From NCBI GenBank assembly GCA_018806985.1, contig JADANN010000107.1:310001-374000 (forward strand): 64,000 nucleotides of DNA. Direction: 5' to 3'. Every line of letters starts with the position of its first letter. Position 1 is the stretch's first letter. Both the position numbers and the translations under genes were made by a program. Source of the stretch: Angiostrongylus vasorum (taxonomy: Eukaryota > Nematoda > Chromadorea > Rhabditida > Metastrongylidae). The notes beneath the pieces are model-generated. The model was not told the origin of the DNA. It saw only the letters and a program-made list of their open reading frames with translations, and made no database searches. Positions 11,741-23,085 of this stretch are shown here, piece after piece.

Positions 11741-12120
11741 TCCAAACGGCTTACCGCCTTATCGTGGATGGGACGGCCCTTGATATCGGGCTGTGATGTA
11801 CAGCGAGGGGGCTCAGCCCCCAGGCAGGGTATCCCAAGCCCAGAAAGAGTCCGGAGCTCCCAACAGCAAGCCCAGCTAATACTAAACCAATACTAGGATT
11901 CACCACCGTCCTGGTATCCAGCTAGTCGCATAGTGGTAAATGTCCCTCTGATCCACATGGGCAGCAACTGCGTGTGGCGGCGATGACCTGGAGCGGACCT
12001 TGGCTAGGCCGACCTCGGAATTCCAGAGAACCACAATGGCTAAACCAGCGAAACTCCGAAAAAGTGGAAATTATGCTGAGGCCCGCACAACTAATGAGGA
12101 GGTCCAAGTATCCAGGTGTT
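11741..12120 (+). repeat. repeat family B copy
   Basis: About 380 bp, from CGGCTTACCGCCTTATCGTGG to GTCCAAGTATCCAG. Matches copies at 22177, 39451 and 50427 throughout. It has no coding frame and no terminal inverted repeat. Confidence 0.75.
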
Positions 12121-13755
12121 GTCTATAAATTTTGATATTTTCTATCTAGTTACGTAATTGCCTAGCATTGTTTTGTCACCTCTTAAAGGCAAACTCCTTT
12201 GCAAAACTTCCCTCATAATGCTCTGACAAACCTTCTCTAAGAGCTTCTGGTATGCTGCTTATCTGGTGTAATCATTCGTGGGTGGCGTAATATACTTTAA
12301 ATCAGCCTTATAAGATTGCCCCGTCCGAGAAAAGTTCTATCACCTCCTCTTCAAAACTATCTCTTGGATCGCCCTAACAAAACTCCACCCACTTTAGGAA
12401 AAGTAAAGCAACTTCATCGATTAATGGGGAAGAAGATTTACAGGCTTTTGTCGGTTAGATTGCACTAGGTAAGAAGAATTTCGGTTACACTTCACTACCA
12501 CCAGTGGGACGGTGTGGACCCCATAATCGTCTATACTGTGTGCCAGAGTTGTCCAAAGTCCAACGGCTTTTCATCATCGACTCAGGAGGACGAACGCAAT
12601 CACACTCTTCGTCCAACCTCCTAGGGTGAAGCAAGAATAAACGGTCCGTGTTTTTTTTGTTCTGCTATTTAGGTTCTATCTAACCAGTTGCTAATTGCTA
12701 ATGCCCATTGTTTTTGTCCGCTCGCATCATATCGTTCGGTCAAGCTGAATTTCGACATCTTGGCGCGCAACCCAGTGCCTTTCTGGACTATTGTCGCGGA
12801 CCGAAACCTAGGATTCTTTGAAATTGTGTGCTAACGGAATAATTCTATCACCAGTGATAAAGTTGACCACATTTGCATCCTATCCAGGTATCGTTCAAGG
12901 TTTTGAGATCATTATCGAAACAGGAAAGACCTCCTAGGTGGAACGATTACCACAGAATTTGGCATTCTTTCTCATCAGTATTGTTCGCTTAAGATTCCAT
13001 TTTCTCTTACGCAATTTACGATTCCTATAAAATTCCACGAACGAGATCAACCAAAATTAACCACATTTGGTTAACAAACTGTGTTATGAGAGCAAAGAAC
13101 CAGCGAAACGAAGAATCAATCAACTCGTTATCGCTCATGTTTTACTTGAAGCAGCAAATCATTCTACTCGACGTTCTAATCCATTTCCAACAATAGAAAC
13201 CATGAGAGAATTCAAACTTGCAATATTCGTATACCAAAATTCACTGTTCTTTCTTTCGTCTTAGAGGCGATCCGTACATCGTAGCAGTTTCCATGACCAA
13301 GGATCGAAATAGAAAACGTGAACAAGAATGAGACGGGCATTCTAAAGAAAAAAACTGAACTCACATCAGCTTTTAAATTCACCAACTTTGGATTAGTTCT
13401 CCAGCTCATTTATTCCTTAACTTCCTCAGAATTTTCGTAGAACGATTTATTCCAAAGCGAAGACATCTGTAGGGTTAGTGACCACATCGAACACCGACAA
13501 TCGGTAATGAATACACAAGGACTTTCGTGTTTTTTAAAAATTGCCAACATTATCATTGTAGTGAATATGAAAACCTGCAATTAATAGGTATGGTGAGATC
13601 TGAGCAAAACTCGGAACCTCAGTTGTGCTTCCAACCTGCGACCACCTTTGACTGGGGATCACGTTGTATCCACCACTCCTACCGAGGCATTTAGTTTGCT
13701 GAAATATTTTTTGAGAACAAGACAAACAAGGTAGGAGATTGTGATTCCGTCTGTA
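12121..13755. other. no firmly recognised feature
   Basis: A plus-strand frame at 12500-12620 contains WDGVDPIIVYTVCQSCPKS, which faintly resembles the zinc-binding HHCC region of LTR-retrotransposon integrases. That is too little to call. Nothing else recognised. Confidence 0.4.
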
Positions 13756-13872
13756 GCTTCCGCTTGACTAGGTTAAATGCCGATTTGTGTCCCACGGATC
13801 AATCCCATTGACAGGTGATAGCTCCTTTACGGTTATATATAAAGAAAAAAAAGAAAAAAAAAGAAAAAAAAA
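13756..13872 (+). repeat. fragment of repeat C followed by A/G-rich simple repeat
   Basis: 13756-13830 matches the start of family C (AGGTTAAATGCCGATTTGTG). 13841-13872 is an (A)n-G tract. Confidence 0.5.
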
Positions 13873-14032
13873 CACTGGCCAGGTGAGAAACAAAGCAATG
13901 GCCTCGGTTGGTGTGCTGCGTAGCTACATGAGAAGCTGGCAAAGGTAATCGTGCATTCGAAGCCATCTTAAGGCTCCGAGTTCTGCTGCTATCTCAGCAT
14001 CCATGTGGTTGTCTTTGACATTATAACCTTGA

Positions 14033-14290
14033 GGGGCGCGTGTAGCGCAATGACTAGAGGTGAGCTGCAACACGCATGCTGCTTTTGATTCAATATTGCT
14101 CCGCGAGATAACCATGCCTTTCATCCGCCTGATGTCGATAAATTGGTAGCACACCTGTCTAGGACGATAGGACCACTGAATCGATAATAGCTAGGCTACC
14201 ATGAGCCATTGTATATGCCAGAAATGCTTTCGTTCATTTTTAACGATGATTGATGAAGTCGAACGCATGGCCTATGTTTTAGGATCGCCA
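14033..14290 (+). mobile_element. SINE-A copy, diverged
   Basis: The head GCGTGTAGCGCAATGACTAGAG resembles box A. The body reaches GTCGAACGCATGGCC but lacks the tail. Confidence 0.6.
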
Positions 14291-14559
14291 ACGCCGGGAG
14301 CTTTACCTTGGCAAGAAGAAATATTCAGTAAATAAAAGTTAGGAATTCCGCAATTCATATTTAGTGGACCGCTACGATAATTATCATCAAGATTTTTGTC
14401 ACATTCTGTCCTTCTACGTTGATTTGCACTTGTGCTCTCACTCGAAAGTGTAGTGAAATATGGTTTTATAACGTACATAACTGTTTATAAGTCTAGCACT
14501 CTTCAATAGGAATATTCTAGATAGTTGAGAAAAGTGTAGATTTTCCAAAATTGTCTGCT

Positions 14560-15689
14560 ATACCGCTCGATCTATGTACGAAGCCCAGTGCAGAGTCTGG
14601 GTTTAAGCTAGTTAGATGTATTATGGATCAAGGATCTGAGTCCTGTGGATAATATCAGGTAAGATAATTTACAGTGGAGAATAATTTATGCTCTCCATGA
14701 CTGGAGCACTAAACGCGCTTAAATTAAGGACACATCGAATACAAGCGGAATTTCTTAACTACATAAGTGTAGAGCACTGGTTAGAGGGTGTACTACAATA
14801 CACACATGGCTCGATCCAGCGAATCGGGGACGCATGACTCCTATTCCTCTAGAGTGGGTAAAAAGCATACTAATATTATACATTGGTGGCTACTACAGTC
14901 ACTGTATAGGGCAAATATGCATTCATTTACTGGATGGAGCATTCTCCGAGGCTTGATCAACGCCAAGCGCTTTATCTCTTATCCTTTCATTTTTATAACT
15001 GAACTGTTCGACTATAAAACATAGACAAATTTTTTAAAAACATCTAATTTATTAGATAAAACTGCCCTACTACATGGATTACGGTATGTCTGGTCGCCAG
15101 TCTGGAGAAGATGTCACTACAGCGTGGAAGAGATGTGCTGATGACTATGACTGCTCCACTAAATGCTTTATGGTAAAAAAAGTGTTCAGATACCGAGAGG
15201 CATAGTTGATATCAATACTAAAGAACGTTCGTGGAGAGTTGTTTCCAGTTCGTGCTTGTAAAAAACATATGCATTGATTATGCGAACACAGAGCTCACAC
15301 CTAAGTACTTGAATGCCGTTCTATGTTGCAGAAAACAACGAAAAAAGCTAGATTAATCTGTATTCCTTGAACGGAAAGAATGCTTGAAAAATGAAAAAAC
15401 ACAGTCGTGATTTCAGTCATATCTTGACCGCTACAAAGGTGGATGTCCTTCTACTGTTACGGATCCTTGTGAAGCGATGGCGCGCCTTCACAACGGCGGA
15501 CCGAAAGGATGCGAGAAGCCCAGTATCTTGGACTATTGGAAAGATATCGCGAAGCTCTCCGATACAGTGATGAAGCAGTGGTCGCTCTCGCAGCAAGCTC
15601 CAATCATTTCCGTCGGGCGTCAGAGCGGTTCAGTCTCCTTCTTTTCAGCTCTTTTATTGGTTATGGACATTGAATCGGTTTGTTACTAA
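14560..15689 (+). pseudogene. invertebrate-type lysozyme pseudogene
   Basis: Three exons of an i-type (destabilase-like) lysozyme, a secreted enzyme that cleaves peptidoglycan. Exon to 14658 (donor GTAAGA) carries ESGFKLVRCIMDQGSESCG, then an in-frame TAA (14650-14652) where the family has an aromatic residue, then YQ. Exon 15056-15172 reads IKLPYYMDYG...AWKRCADDYDCSTKC. Exon from 15417 reads RYKGGCP...CEAMARLHNGGPKGC, a family signature, ending with TAA at 15689 after an atypical hydrophobic tail. Splice phases agree (phase 0). Cys is lost at ESGF and upstream. The signal-peptide exon was not found. A SINE-A lies in the first intron. A sequencing error at the stop is possible, but the missing cysteines favour a pseudogene. 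Confidence 0.75.
14768..14995 (+). mobile_element. SINE-A copy inside a lysozyme pseudogene intron
   Basis: Head with GGCTCGATCC (box B-like); tail CTTTATCTCTTATCCTTT at 14968-14986. Confidence 0.65.
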
Positions 15690-16877
15690 GCGGATTCCAA
15701 TGGAAATCATGAAGCTCATCCCGGACTGCTTGATCAAAGTGGAATAATAATCTCCCTAAATACATCCCGTTGACCTTAAGATACACCATCTACATACAAA
15801 TACAGGGAACTAGTGAGGCCATTACAATACTTTTTTAGAGCCGACAGCCCTGAGGCGAACTGATCGGGATTGGCCAGGGCGAGCTTACGACTTTTTGAAC
15901 TAAGCAGTTCAGCAAAAAACTTCGCATCAATACAGTTTTCGTTCATAGGATAAGATATTCAGTATGAACAAAACAATAAAAACGACTAAAAAGGCCCTTT
16001 CGTCATCCACTGTGAACTTTTCACAGTTGATTGGAACCTCAAACACTGGAGATCACTTCCTGTATTTACTATTATTTTACTAAAAGACTTTCGTATGATT
16101 TCAACATAAAATAGGTCAATATGATTAATCTGATCAAGAATTACAGTAATACAGAGAGCTTCAAAGCAACCCAAGCAGTCCAACATACCTTGGTACGCTC
16201 TGCGAGTCGATACATTTATGAAGGATAAAGGACAAAAACAATGAAGCGATTCTGAATGCATACCAAAGTGTTTCTTGAGGTCCAACATAATTAGCCTTTA
16301 TTCCTTGATACGTCCCTGCGTTTCGCTTTCAGTGTTTCTCTCTTAATTAATTAGAAGAAAGTGCACGACTTGACTTTTCGTGAAACTTTCAATCCTTCAC
16401 ACCAGAATGAGCAGCTCAAGAAGACATTAAACACCTTGGAAAGAGAAAAGACCAATTTTTCTTGAGTTATGATTCCAAAGTCTGTCTTGCTAGGTTGTAG
16501 TTAAAATGACTCCAAGACCAACTTTAAGCAGACAAGTCCAACATCAAAGCGACTCAATTAGTTATAAACTACAAAAATAACCGTAATTGCACAAATGTGG
16601 CGAGAACGTTGCTTACCGATTAGTGTTTCTGGGTAACTTTCAGAAAAGTGCTGATAACAAGAAATTCGTATTTAAAATGAACTGACTAAACCTAAGGAAA
16701 ATGTTGAAAGAACGGCAGTTAATTGTGAGTTTATTGCAGAGGATCTGAAGAAGGATACGAAACAGAAAGCTCTTTTCGCCAACAGTCTAAATTTTCTGTG
16801 CAATTTATCCATCGTGTATTATGTTTACACTTCAGTTTTAACAGCACAGATAATTTGCAGTCCTAATTTTGAGGTTA
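15690..16877. other. no recognised feature
   Basis: A minus-strand open frame with real ATG at 15986-16288 has a donor-like GTATGT after about 33 codons, but no recognisable family. Confidence 0.4.
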
Positions 16878-17168
16878 GAGGGGCGCTTGTAGTACATTAG
16901 TTAGAACCCCCTTGCAGTACAGACATGGTCACTGGTTCGATCACGTGCCCCGGGCTTACCAAGTCTTCCAGTTCACCAGGTCGACAAAATTACACGATAC
17001 TTGTAAGGAAGTACAGCAGTAATGATTTGATTCATCAGTAAGCAAGTCATTCAAGTGACTGTGTAGGCCACACATACATTCAGTCACCTCTAACGACGCT
17101 TGATGGAACCGAATGCACAGCGTGTCAGGGGACTGATCAATGTTGAGAATTTTATCCTTTAGTACTGA
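16878..17168 (+). mobile_element. SINE-A copy
   Basis: Head with GGTTCGATCACG (box B-like) at 16932-16943; tail AATTTTATCCTTT at 17149-17161. Confidence 0.7.
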
Positions 17169-17724
17169 GGTCTCGCCTCCAGTAGATGAAATCGAGAAAC
17201 TTTAAACCTGGTGCACATCTCAAATTTTTCTGCTTATTTGTGAACTGTGTTCCTGTCCGTAAACTTTCCGCCCATTTAGGCTCGGTAACCTGGTAGTGTA
17301 ATTAGGCTTTATTTGGATGTCTCAGTTAAAGTCTAGAAAACATTAAGGCGTTTTCTTGATGAACACACAACAGGGTGTTATTTTACTAAAAAAGAAGTAA
17401 GGTAAGGCATAGTGCAGTAAGGTAACAACCTGGTGTGTGCTCACCACAACAAAGATCGCAACCATTTTTTCAGTAACCATTCACATGAATTTTATGTATC
17501 TGGTTCTATTAATGCCACAGCATACGCAAAATACTTTACCTAGAAGTTTGTAAGGAATTCACTTGAAAAAACGTTTGCAAGTATGACGGCATTCAAGAGA
17601 CCACAACAGATTTGAGGCTGACACAAACAAAAAAGTTCAGTCGAAAGTTCCAAGAAGAAAAAAAGAAGTACACAAGGTTGAGAAAACATGCAGCAATTAC
17701 TGACCAGCCACAAAAGGTAAGATC
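17169..17724. other. no recognised feature
   Basis: AT-rich, no coding or repeat signal identified. Confidence 0.45.
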
Positions 17725-17730
17725 AACTCG

Positions 17731-18290
17731 GTGCTAAGAAGATTCCCTCGTGGTGTTCCGATCATTCCCCTTAACCGACGGCTCCAATTTTCACAGAAAC
17801 TGAGTGCTGTTTATCCATTGGAACACATAAGTCGCTATGCGTCAAAAATATTCCAGAAATTGAATGGTTCTCATTTTGAAGAGGTGGCAACGCCGAGTCC
17901 AGAATTGAACCTCGACAAATAGAGGCGAGTTTTTGTTCCAAGATAGCGTTATAATCTGTTGGTGGTGGTCGGTTGATATGTACAGATATTGAAGAAACAG
18001 TTGGCAGGGAAGTCGAGTTAACACCTTATCATGCGTGGTTTACCAGGAATATAAAAAGAACAATGGTCCATCCAAAACAATGGTTTCAAAAGCAGGAAAG
18101 CGAATACCTGATGCGATCGATGAAAACATGTGACCATAAGAGAAGCTTCGAAAGTCTTTAAAGAAGAATCACAAGGAAGACCCAAAGCTTGTTTAAAACA
18201 CCCATTTAAGGACCGCAAGCATTCGTTCTTGAATAACGCATAAGAATCAAATGTTCGACTATGAAATGTGCAAGCAAAAGCCGACCAAAC
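17731..18290 (+). pseudogene. possible transposase remnant
   Basis: A 63-codon open frame (17731-17922) is followed by a stop-ridden frame whose Lys/Arg-rich helices (KLRKSLKKNHKEDPKL) recall the paired helix-turn-helix of Tc1/mariner transposases. No DDE triad is visible. The opposite strand (18018-18386) is also open, so assignment is weak. Confidence 0.25.
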
Positions 18291-18328
18291 ATGAATCCAG
18301 CGCCACCATTCACACTTTCTATAGCTCC

Positions 18329-19629
18329 TCAAATGATACCGAGTACAACATACTTGTAAACGCACTGCTCTCACTTTCGTCAGCAACCTTTTTCAACAAC
18401 AATGACACATTCGACCTGTGTTCCCGAAGCTTTTCCAGCAACTCCATAGGCTCGTCGATTGGTGAGAGGCGACCTTCCTGGAAGCACCGCCAATTTAAAA
18501 CATTCAGTCGAATTTAGCGACATCGTTACAATTGATAAATGAAATAGCACCTTTTTTTTGAACTTCTCAGTCATAGCAGATCGTCCCTTTCGGCCAGTTG
18601 GAAGAGCGAGGGCGTAGATGATTTCCGCACGGATGTCTTCATATGAAACTCCGGAAGAACTGCGTTCGACACCATCCGCATTCGCCATCAGCTCCTCTAA
18701 AATCAGCAGAAGAACGTATGAAAACATCCCCACAGTGATTTGTGACAGACAAATGTCCGTAGCAACGAAATGAACATCCACTAGCTAGAAATGTCCTGTA
18801 CGGTCGAAAACATGGACTGTAGCGAAGAAGTAAATGAAAAAGCAACTAAGACACCCTACACAGTAGTTGACGTTAACAAGTCGGCTTACCAGATAACACT
18901 TCTAAACAATGAAGACTTAGTGGACACTTCACGAACACACGTTAACATTCGGGAAATATAAGACGATTCTACTCACTATTACAACAGCAGCGAATTTGAT
19001 GGAGAAACCAACGACTCCAATGTCGTAAATTAGGATGAAGTTGCGTCCACACTGAGATTGTGAGGATACGAAAAACCATGGAGTGAAGTGCATACAAGGC
19101 TTGGCGGGCGACCGCAAGAGCAGGCCGGATGCCAATCGACCGCCAATGGAGGGAATTCGTGCGGTTGCGACTGCGTCACTCGTCAGTGCGCGTTTTCTCG
19201 CCGGTAGTTGAAACAACAACCAGGGAGACTGTGTGTGTTTATCAAGCAACCCATTTTTTTGTCAGTCACATGTGAGCCATTTATAACGTTCTGTTAATCA
19301 GCCTCAACAATTTTTGCCATCAGATTTTCCCCGTGGGCTTTGCTTGCTCTAAAGACATCATGCTTTTCATCTGAGGCTCCTCGCTTTCAACACATTACCA
19401 GGAGAGTAGTCACCTTCGGATATCTGCGCTCTACGGTGTCATAAGTTGGCAACTAGCTGTACTTCGACATGAAAGTGTCGAAATGATCAGATTGGAAGAC
19501 GTTGCCGGCAGATGCACGCTTGCTGTATGTCGTTGCTCGGCACCGAAGACCATCCCCAACGAACAACGACGAAGCGATAAATCGCTGGTAGTCCGATTTA
19601 ATCAACACGTCCTTCCAAGTTCGGAGCGC
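18329..19629 (-). CDS. unrecognised spliced gene, candidate exons
   Basis: Minus-strand pieces with good splice phase: 19629-19463 (donor GTACAG, phase 2) to 19348-19294 (acceptor CTTTAG), which may end in TAA or leave by GTTGAG into an exon starting near 19194 that closes with a hydrophobic segment and donor GTGAGT. Then 18696-18551, containing SYEDIRAEIIYALALPTGRK, joins in phase 0 across a 73-bp intron to 18477-18329, containing EPMELLEKLREHRSNVSLLLKKV and ending TAG. These could be one gene or two. No family recognised. The helical, charged exons are the strongest evidence. Confidence 0.45.
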
Positions 19630-20157
19630 TCAAAGGTATCTCTCTTAGGGTTTCAAAAAAGCGAACTACAGTCTCAGCAATTTGGTCCAATCAATACCAA
19701 CAATATTAGGCGCAACAAATTCCTGCCATCATGGTGGTAAATACTAGGAAAAAAATCCTGTGATATTAAGAGAAAATAAAAAATGACAAAATACAAAGAG
19801 AAATCGTCTCACAGCCGTGCACAGGATTTCAACGTGCTATACCTTCTAGCCAGTGGAAGTCTACCAATTGGTAGGAGACTCTTGAACGAAACGTGGAACA
19901 TTGCTTTATCAACTGGTTTGTCCCTGAGGATAATTGTGGGGGTCTAAAAACCTGAAAATGATAAGGGCGGGATAACTCCACTAACTAATGTTATACATTT
20001 AGCAGGGAAAAAAAATGTTTTCACAAAGGTGTTCAACACATTTTCCTCTGTAGACTGGGCATTTTCTTTTTTTAAGATAGACCGAATAATCCTACCTTTT
20101 CAAGAATATGATGACATTTCCGAGCTTTGAACAGGCTAGTGAATTGATCTCAACAAA

Positions 20158-20447
20158 AGGGTGCGTGTGGCGCAGTGGTTGGAGGCGCTTTGCAACACAC
20201 ACATAGTATCGTTCCCTGCGCCCCTGGGTCACCAAACCTTCCATCTCTCTAGGGTCGGCAAATTGGTACCAGACTTGTCTAGGAGGATAGCAGCACTGGC
20301 TGGATAAATGGGTAGACCGCTGCGAGCCATATAAAGGCTAGATATGCATTCAATCTCCTCCAACGATGCTTAATGAAGTCGAATGCATGGCGCATCCCTA
20401 AGGGATTGATCAACGACGAGAACTTTATCCTCTATCCTTTATAGCAG
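20158..20447 (+). mobile_element. SINE-A copy, full length
   Basis: The head GTGTGGCGCAGTGGTTGGAG has a clear tRNA box A, followed by a degenerate box B. It ends with an ACTTTATCC/TATCCTTT tail. It forms one end of the inverted duplication shared with 46.7-49.5 kb. Confidence 0.85.
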
Positions 20448-21307
20448 AGGTCAGCCCATTTCACGGAGTTCATGTATATTTAAGCGTATGACAGTTTTTA
20501 ACTGGCATTGTTCGGCTTGCATTTAGTTTCTATCACTTATAAACGTTCAATGAAGACCACTAGGATCTGTAGATCCTCATCAACAACACACTATTTTTTC
20601 TTATGTCGTAGAGGCAAGATTCCGATTTCCTTAGCTCTCCACGGTTGTTTACATAAAATACTTTGTCACTTAGATAACTGGTCTTCAGACGATGCATGCG
20701 TTCTAACTTTTGTTTCCATTCACTTCCCTGTACTGCAGCAAGCACTGTCTAATTGAAATTGTTCAGTTTTTTGCATGGGTTTTGCTACGAACTGGAATCT
20801 GCCTTTTTTCGCTTCTCATTAATATGTCGAATGTTGCTGCAGCATGATTTTCCGTAGAATCATCGGTTAACAGTTCTAAAGCGTTTTTAGTTCTTTACCG
20901 CAGGGGGGTCACTGGCCCTCAGTGCAGATTGGCCGACATAAATTGATTTCTACACTTTTTTGGAATAAGTTTGCCTCAAAGTTTCCATCATCCTTTTTGT
21001 GCTTAACCGATACATTCTTTTCTAAATATTGCAACCTCCAAAAAGCGTCGTTTTCTCACGTCCATGGCGAGGCCGTTGCTGATGAGGAACGTATGAAGAT
21101 GAATGGAGGACGACCTTTCCTCTATAACCTGAAGGTTTCTGACATATTTCAAAAGGCCGGCTTTCTATGAAAAGCCTCGGCATAAATAGTTCGTATGTTT
21201 ATTTATGCGACCTTATAAACTGGTCTTTTTTGAGCTGGTGCGAGGTTGGCATAGGACTTCGTTGTCGTTGTCGTCGTTGTTTTCGTTGTTGCTGGTGTTG
21301 TTGGTCG

Positions 21308-21345
21308 GTGGCTGAGCGATTTCGCCTTCACCAGATCCTGGACGT
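21308..21345 (-). ncRNA. degenerate hammerhead-like site
   Basis: On the minus strand the order CUGGUGA-AGGCGAAAUCGCU-CAGCC is recognisable against intact copies, but the GAAAC segment is missing. It lies about 230 bp after the PLE endonuclease frame. Confidence 0.35.
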
Positions 21346-21559
21346 AGTTTTTGTAACAGTAGCCTTATATTCAGTGGAATATTTATAGCATTAATGAAGA
21401 CCAAATTTTCAAATAAACGTCGTATTGTTCAAAAAGGTTGCTCACCGTGATGTTACGGGTGGGACTGGCCCACGCGTTGTTTACGTAGGGTCACGAGCGA
21501 GACACACCCAGGGGTTAAAATATCATTTTGAAATAAGGCGCCTGGTGACGTGTCATTGT

Positions 21560-22085
21560 GAGGCACTCGTCTTTCCGGTTCATCTTTCGATTTTTGAAAT
21601 TTATCCAAAACGCTTCAAGAGTTTTGTGCGTTGATGTTTTTCGACTCCTGCGCTAGGATCCGTACAGTCACTTCAAAATCATCGCCGTTTTGTTTTTGTG
21701 CCCTATGCGTACCTGGAGGAGTGTTTTGACGAATTTTAGCTTTCCCATCTAGATGTTCTTTTATGCGGAAACAAGGTGGTCTACCAGTTTCCCCAATATA
21801 TTCCTCACTGCATGCGTTACATACGTCCAAGTATATTAATTATACCTGAACCCATGCAATCCCCATCTCTCCCGTTAATACAGATCATATAGTTTTCTAA
21901 GGTGCACAAACGAGCACAGAGACGATTGCGAACTAACTGACGGCGAAGGGGTGGGTTATCAATAATCGTTACCTAATTTTCAAGACCACTTCTTAAACAT
22001 TTCTTAATGGCGCAACGGACTTCGTTTGATATGAAGGGTAGGTCGAAAGGGATCTTACGTCCGAAGCATTATTTTGGGAAACTAT
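21560..22085 (-). pseudogene. Penelope-like element fragment, GIY-YIG endonuclease
   Basis: The C-terminal endonuclease of a PLE: minus-strand frame 21615-21830 contains EEYIGETGRPPCFRIKEHLDG, the GIY-YIG core with its conserved Arg. The upstream part (to 22085) encodes LVRNRLC-type linker sequence with stops. The RT is absent, so the copy is 5'-truncated. It keeps an uninterrupted site at 21882-21900 equivalent to the insertion point at 46907. Confidence 0.8.
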
Positions 22086-22176
22086 CCTACGTTTTTTATC
22101 TAACCCGATTGGCTTCTACTCTACTTCTACTCTAATTTTTTCAATACTTGCTTATTTAGATGCTTCAATAGTAAGC

Positions 22177-22560
22177 CTCCCCAACAGTTTACCTCCTCAT
22201 CGTGGCTGGGAGGTATTCCTGGGTGTTGGGCTGCGATGTACAGCGGGGGGATTCATCCCTGTGGCAGGGTCTCCCAAGCCGAGAAGAAGTCCGGCGTTTC
22301 CATAAGTAAACCTAGTTAAGAGTAAACCTATACCAGAATCCACCACCGCCCTGGTATCAAAGTCGCATTGTGGCAAATCTCCCTCTGATTCACAAGGGGT
22401 GCGACTGCCTATGGTGGTGAAGACCTGGGACAGAGTTAGGCCAGGCTGACCTCTAGATTCTAGGGAACCACAATGGCTCAACCGGCAAATGTTTGAAAAA
22501 TGGAGATTATGCTGGGACCCTCACAACCAATGAGGACGGGCCGTTCAAATTCAAGTGAGT
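22177..22560 (+). repeat. repeat family B copy
   Basis: Full-length copy (about 380 bp), from CCCAACAGTTTACCTCCTCA to GTTCAAATTCAAG. Confidence 0.75.
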
Positions 22561-22683
22561 ATCAAGTAACTTCCGACTTTTCGCTATCTTTCTTCCTCAA
22601 AACGATAAATCCTAATTTTATACGTTCCGAACTCCCTAGAAGTGCGCACGCTCTGCTACCGTTTTTAAAAAAATTATTTACAA

Positions 22684-22972
22684 ATATAAAGGATAAGAGG
22701 TAAGCTCTCGTCGCTGGTCAATCGCTTAGAGATGCGCCACGCATTCGACTTCATTAATTATCGCTGGAGGTGATTGAATGCATATCTGGCCTTTGCAATA
22801 ACTCGGTGGCCTACCGCTGTATCGAGTCAGTGCTGCTATCCTCCCAGACAAGTCTGGTACCAGTTTGCCGACCACGGAGGGATGGAGAGCTTCGTGAACC
22901 ATGGGTGATGTGATCGATTCCACGTGTGTGTCGCAGTGGCGCCTCCAACCACTGCGCTACATGCGTCCTTTC
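22684..22972 (-). mobile_element. SINE-A copy
   Basis: Tail AAAGGATAAGAGG at 22688-22700; the head, read in reverse, is GTAGCGCAGTGGTTGGAGG (box A-like). Confidence 0.8.
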
Positions 22973-22974
22973 CG

Positions 22975-23085
22975 TCCGGAGTTTTGTAAATATCTCACTC
23001 TCATTATGGTTGTATTTCACGTAAACCCTGACGAGAAAAATTGCAGTAGACGGGGAGTAAAAAGTTACTACTATTAACAAACTTT
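22975..23085 (-). repeat. arm fragment of repeat family C
   Basis: GTTTTGTAAATATCTCAC through GTAGACGGGGAGTAAAAAG matches the terminal arm of family C. Confidence 0.45.

Larger units (their letters stand above)
20158..22085 (-). repeat. inverted duplication, copy 1
   Basis: Reverse complement of about 46700-49500 with only scattered differences by eye. It includes a SINE-A, 800 bp of non-coding DNA, a degenerate hammerhead-like site (21308-21345) and a PLE endonuclease fragment. It lacks two insertions present in the other copy. Confidence 0.8.

Noticed and set aside
12500..12620. LTR-retrotransposon integrase zinc-finger fragment
   Set aside because: Only a short Cys-containing resemblance; no integrase core, RT or LTR nearby.
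21213..21404. Asn/Asp-rich short protein (also at 47783-47983)
   Set aside because: Both lie in the duplicated PLE flank, over a degenerate hammerhead site and a GTT-type simple repeat.
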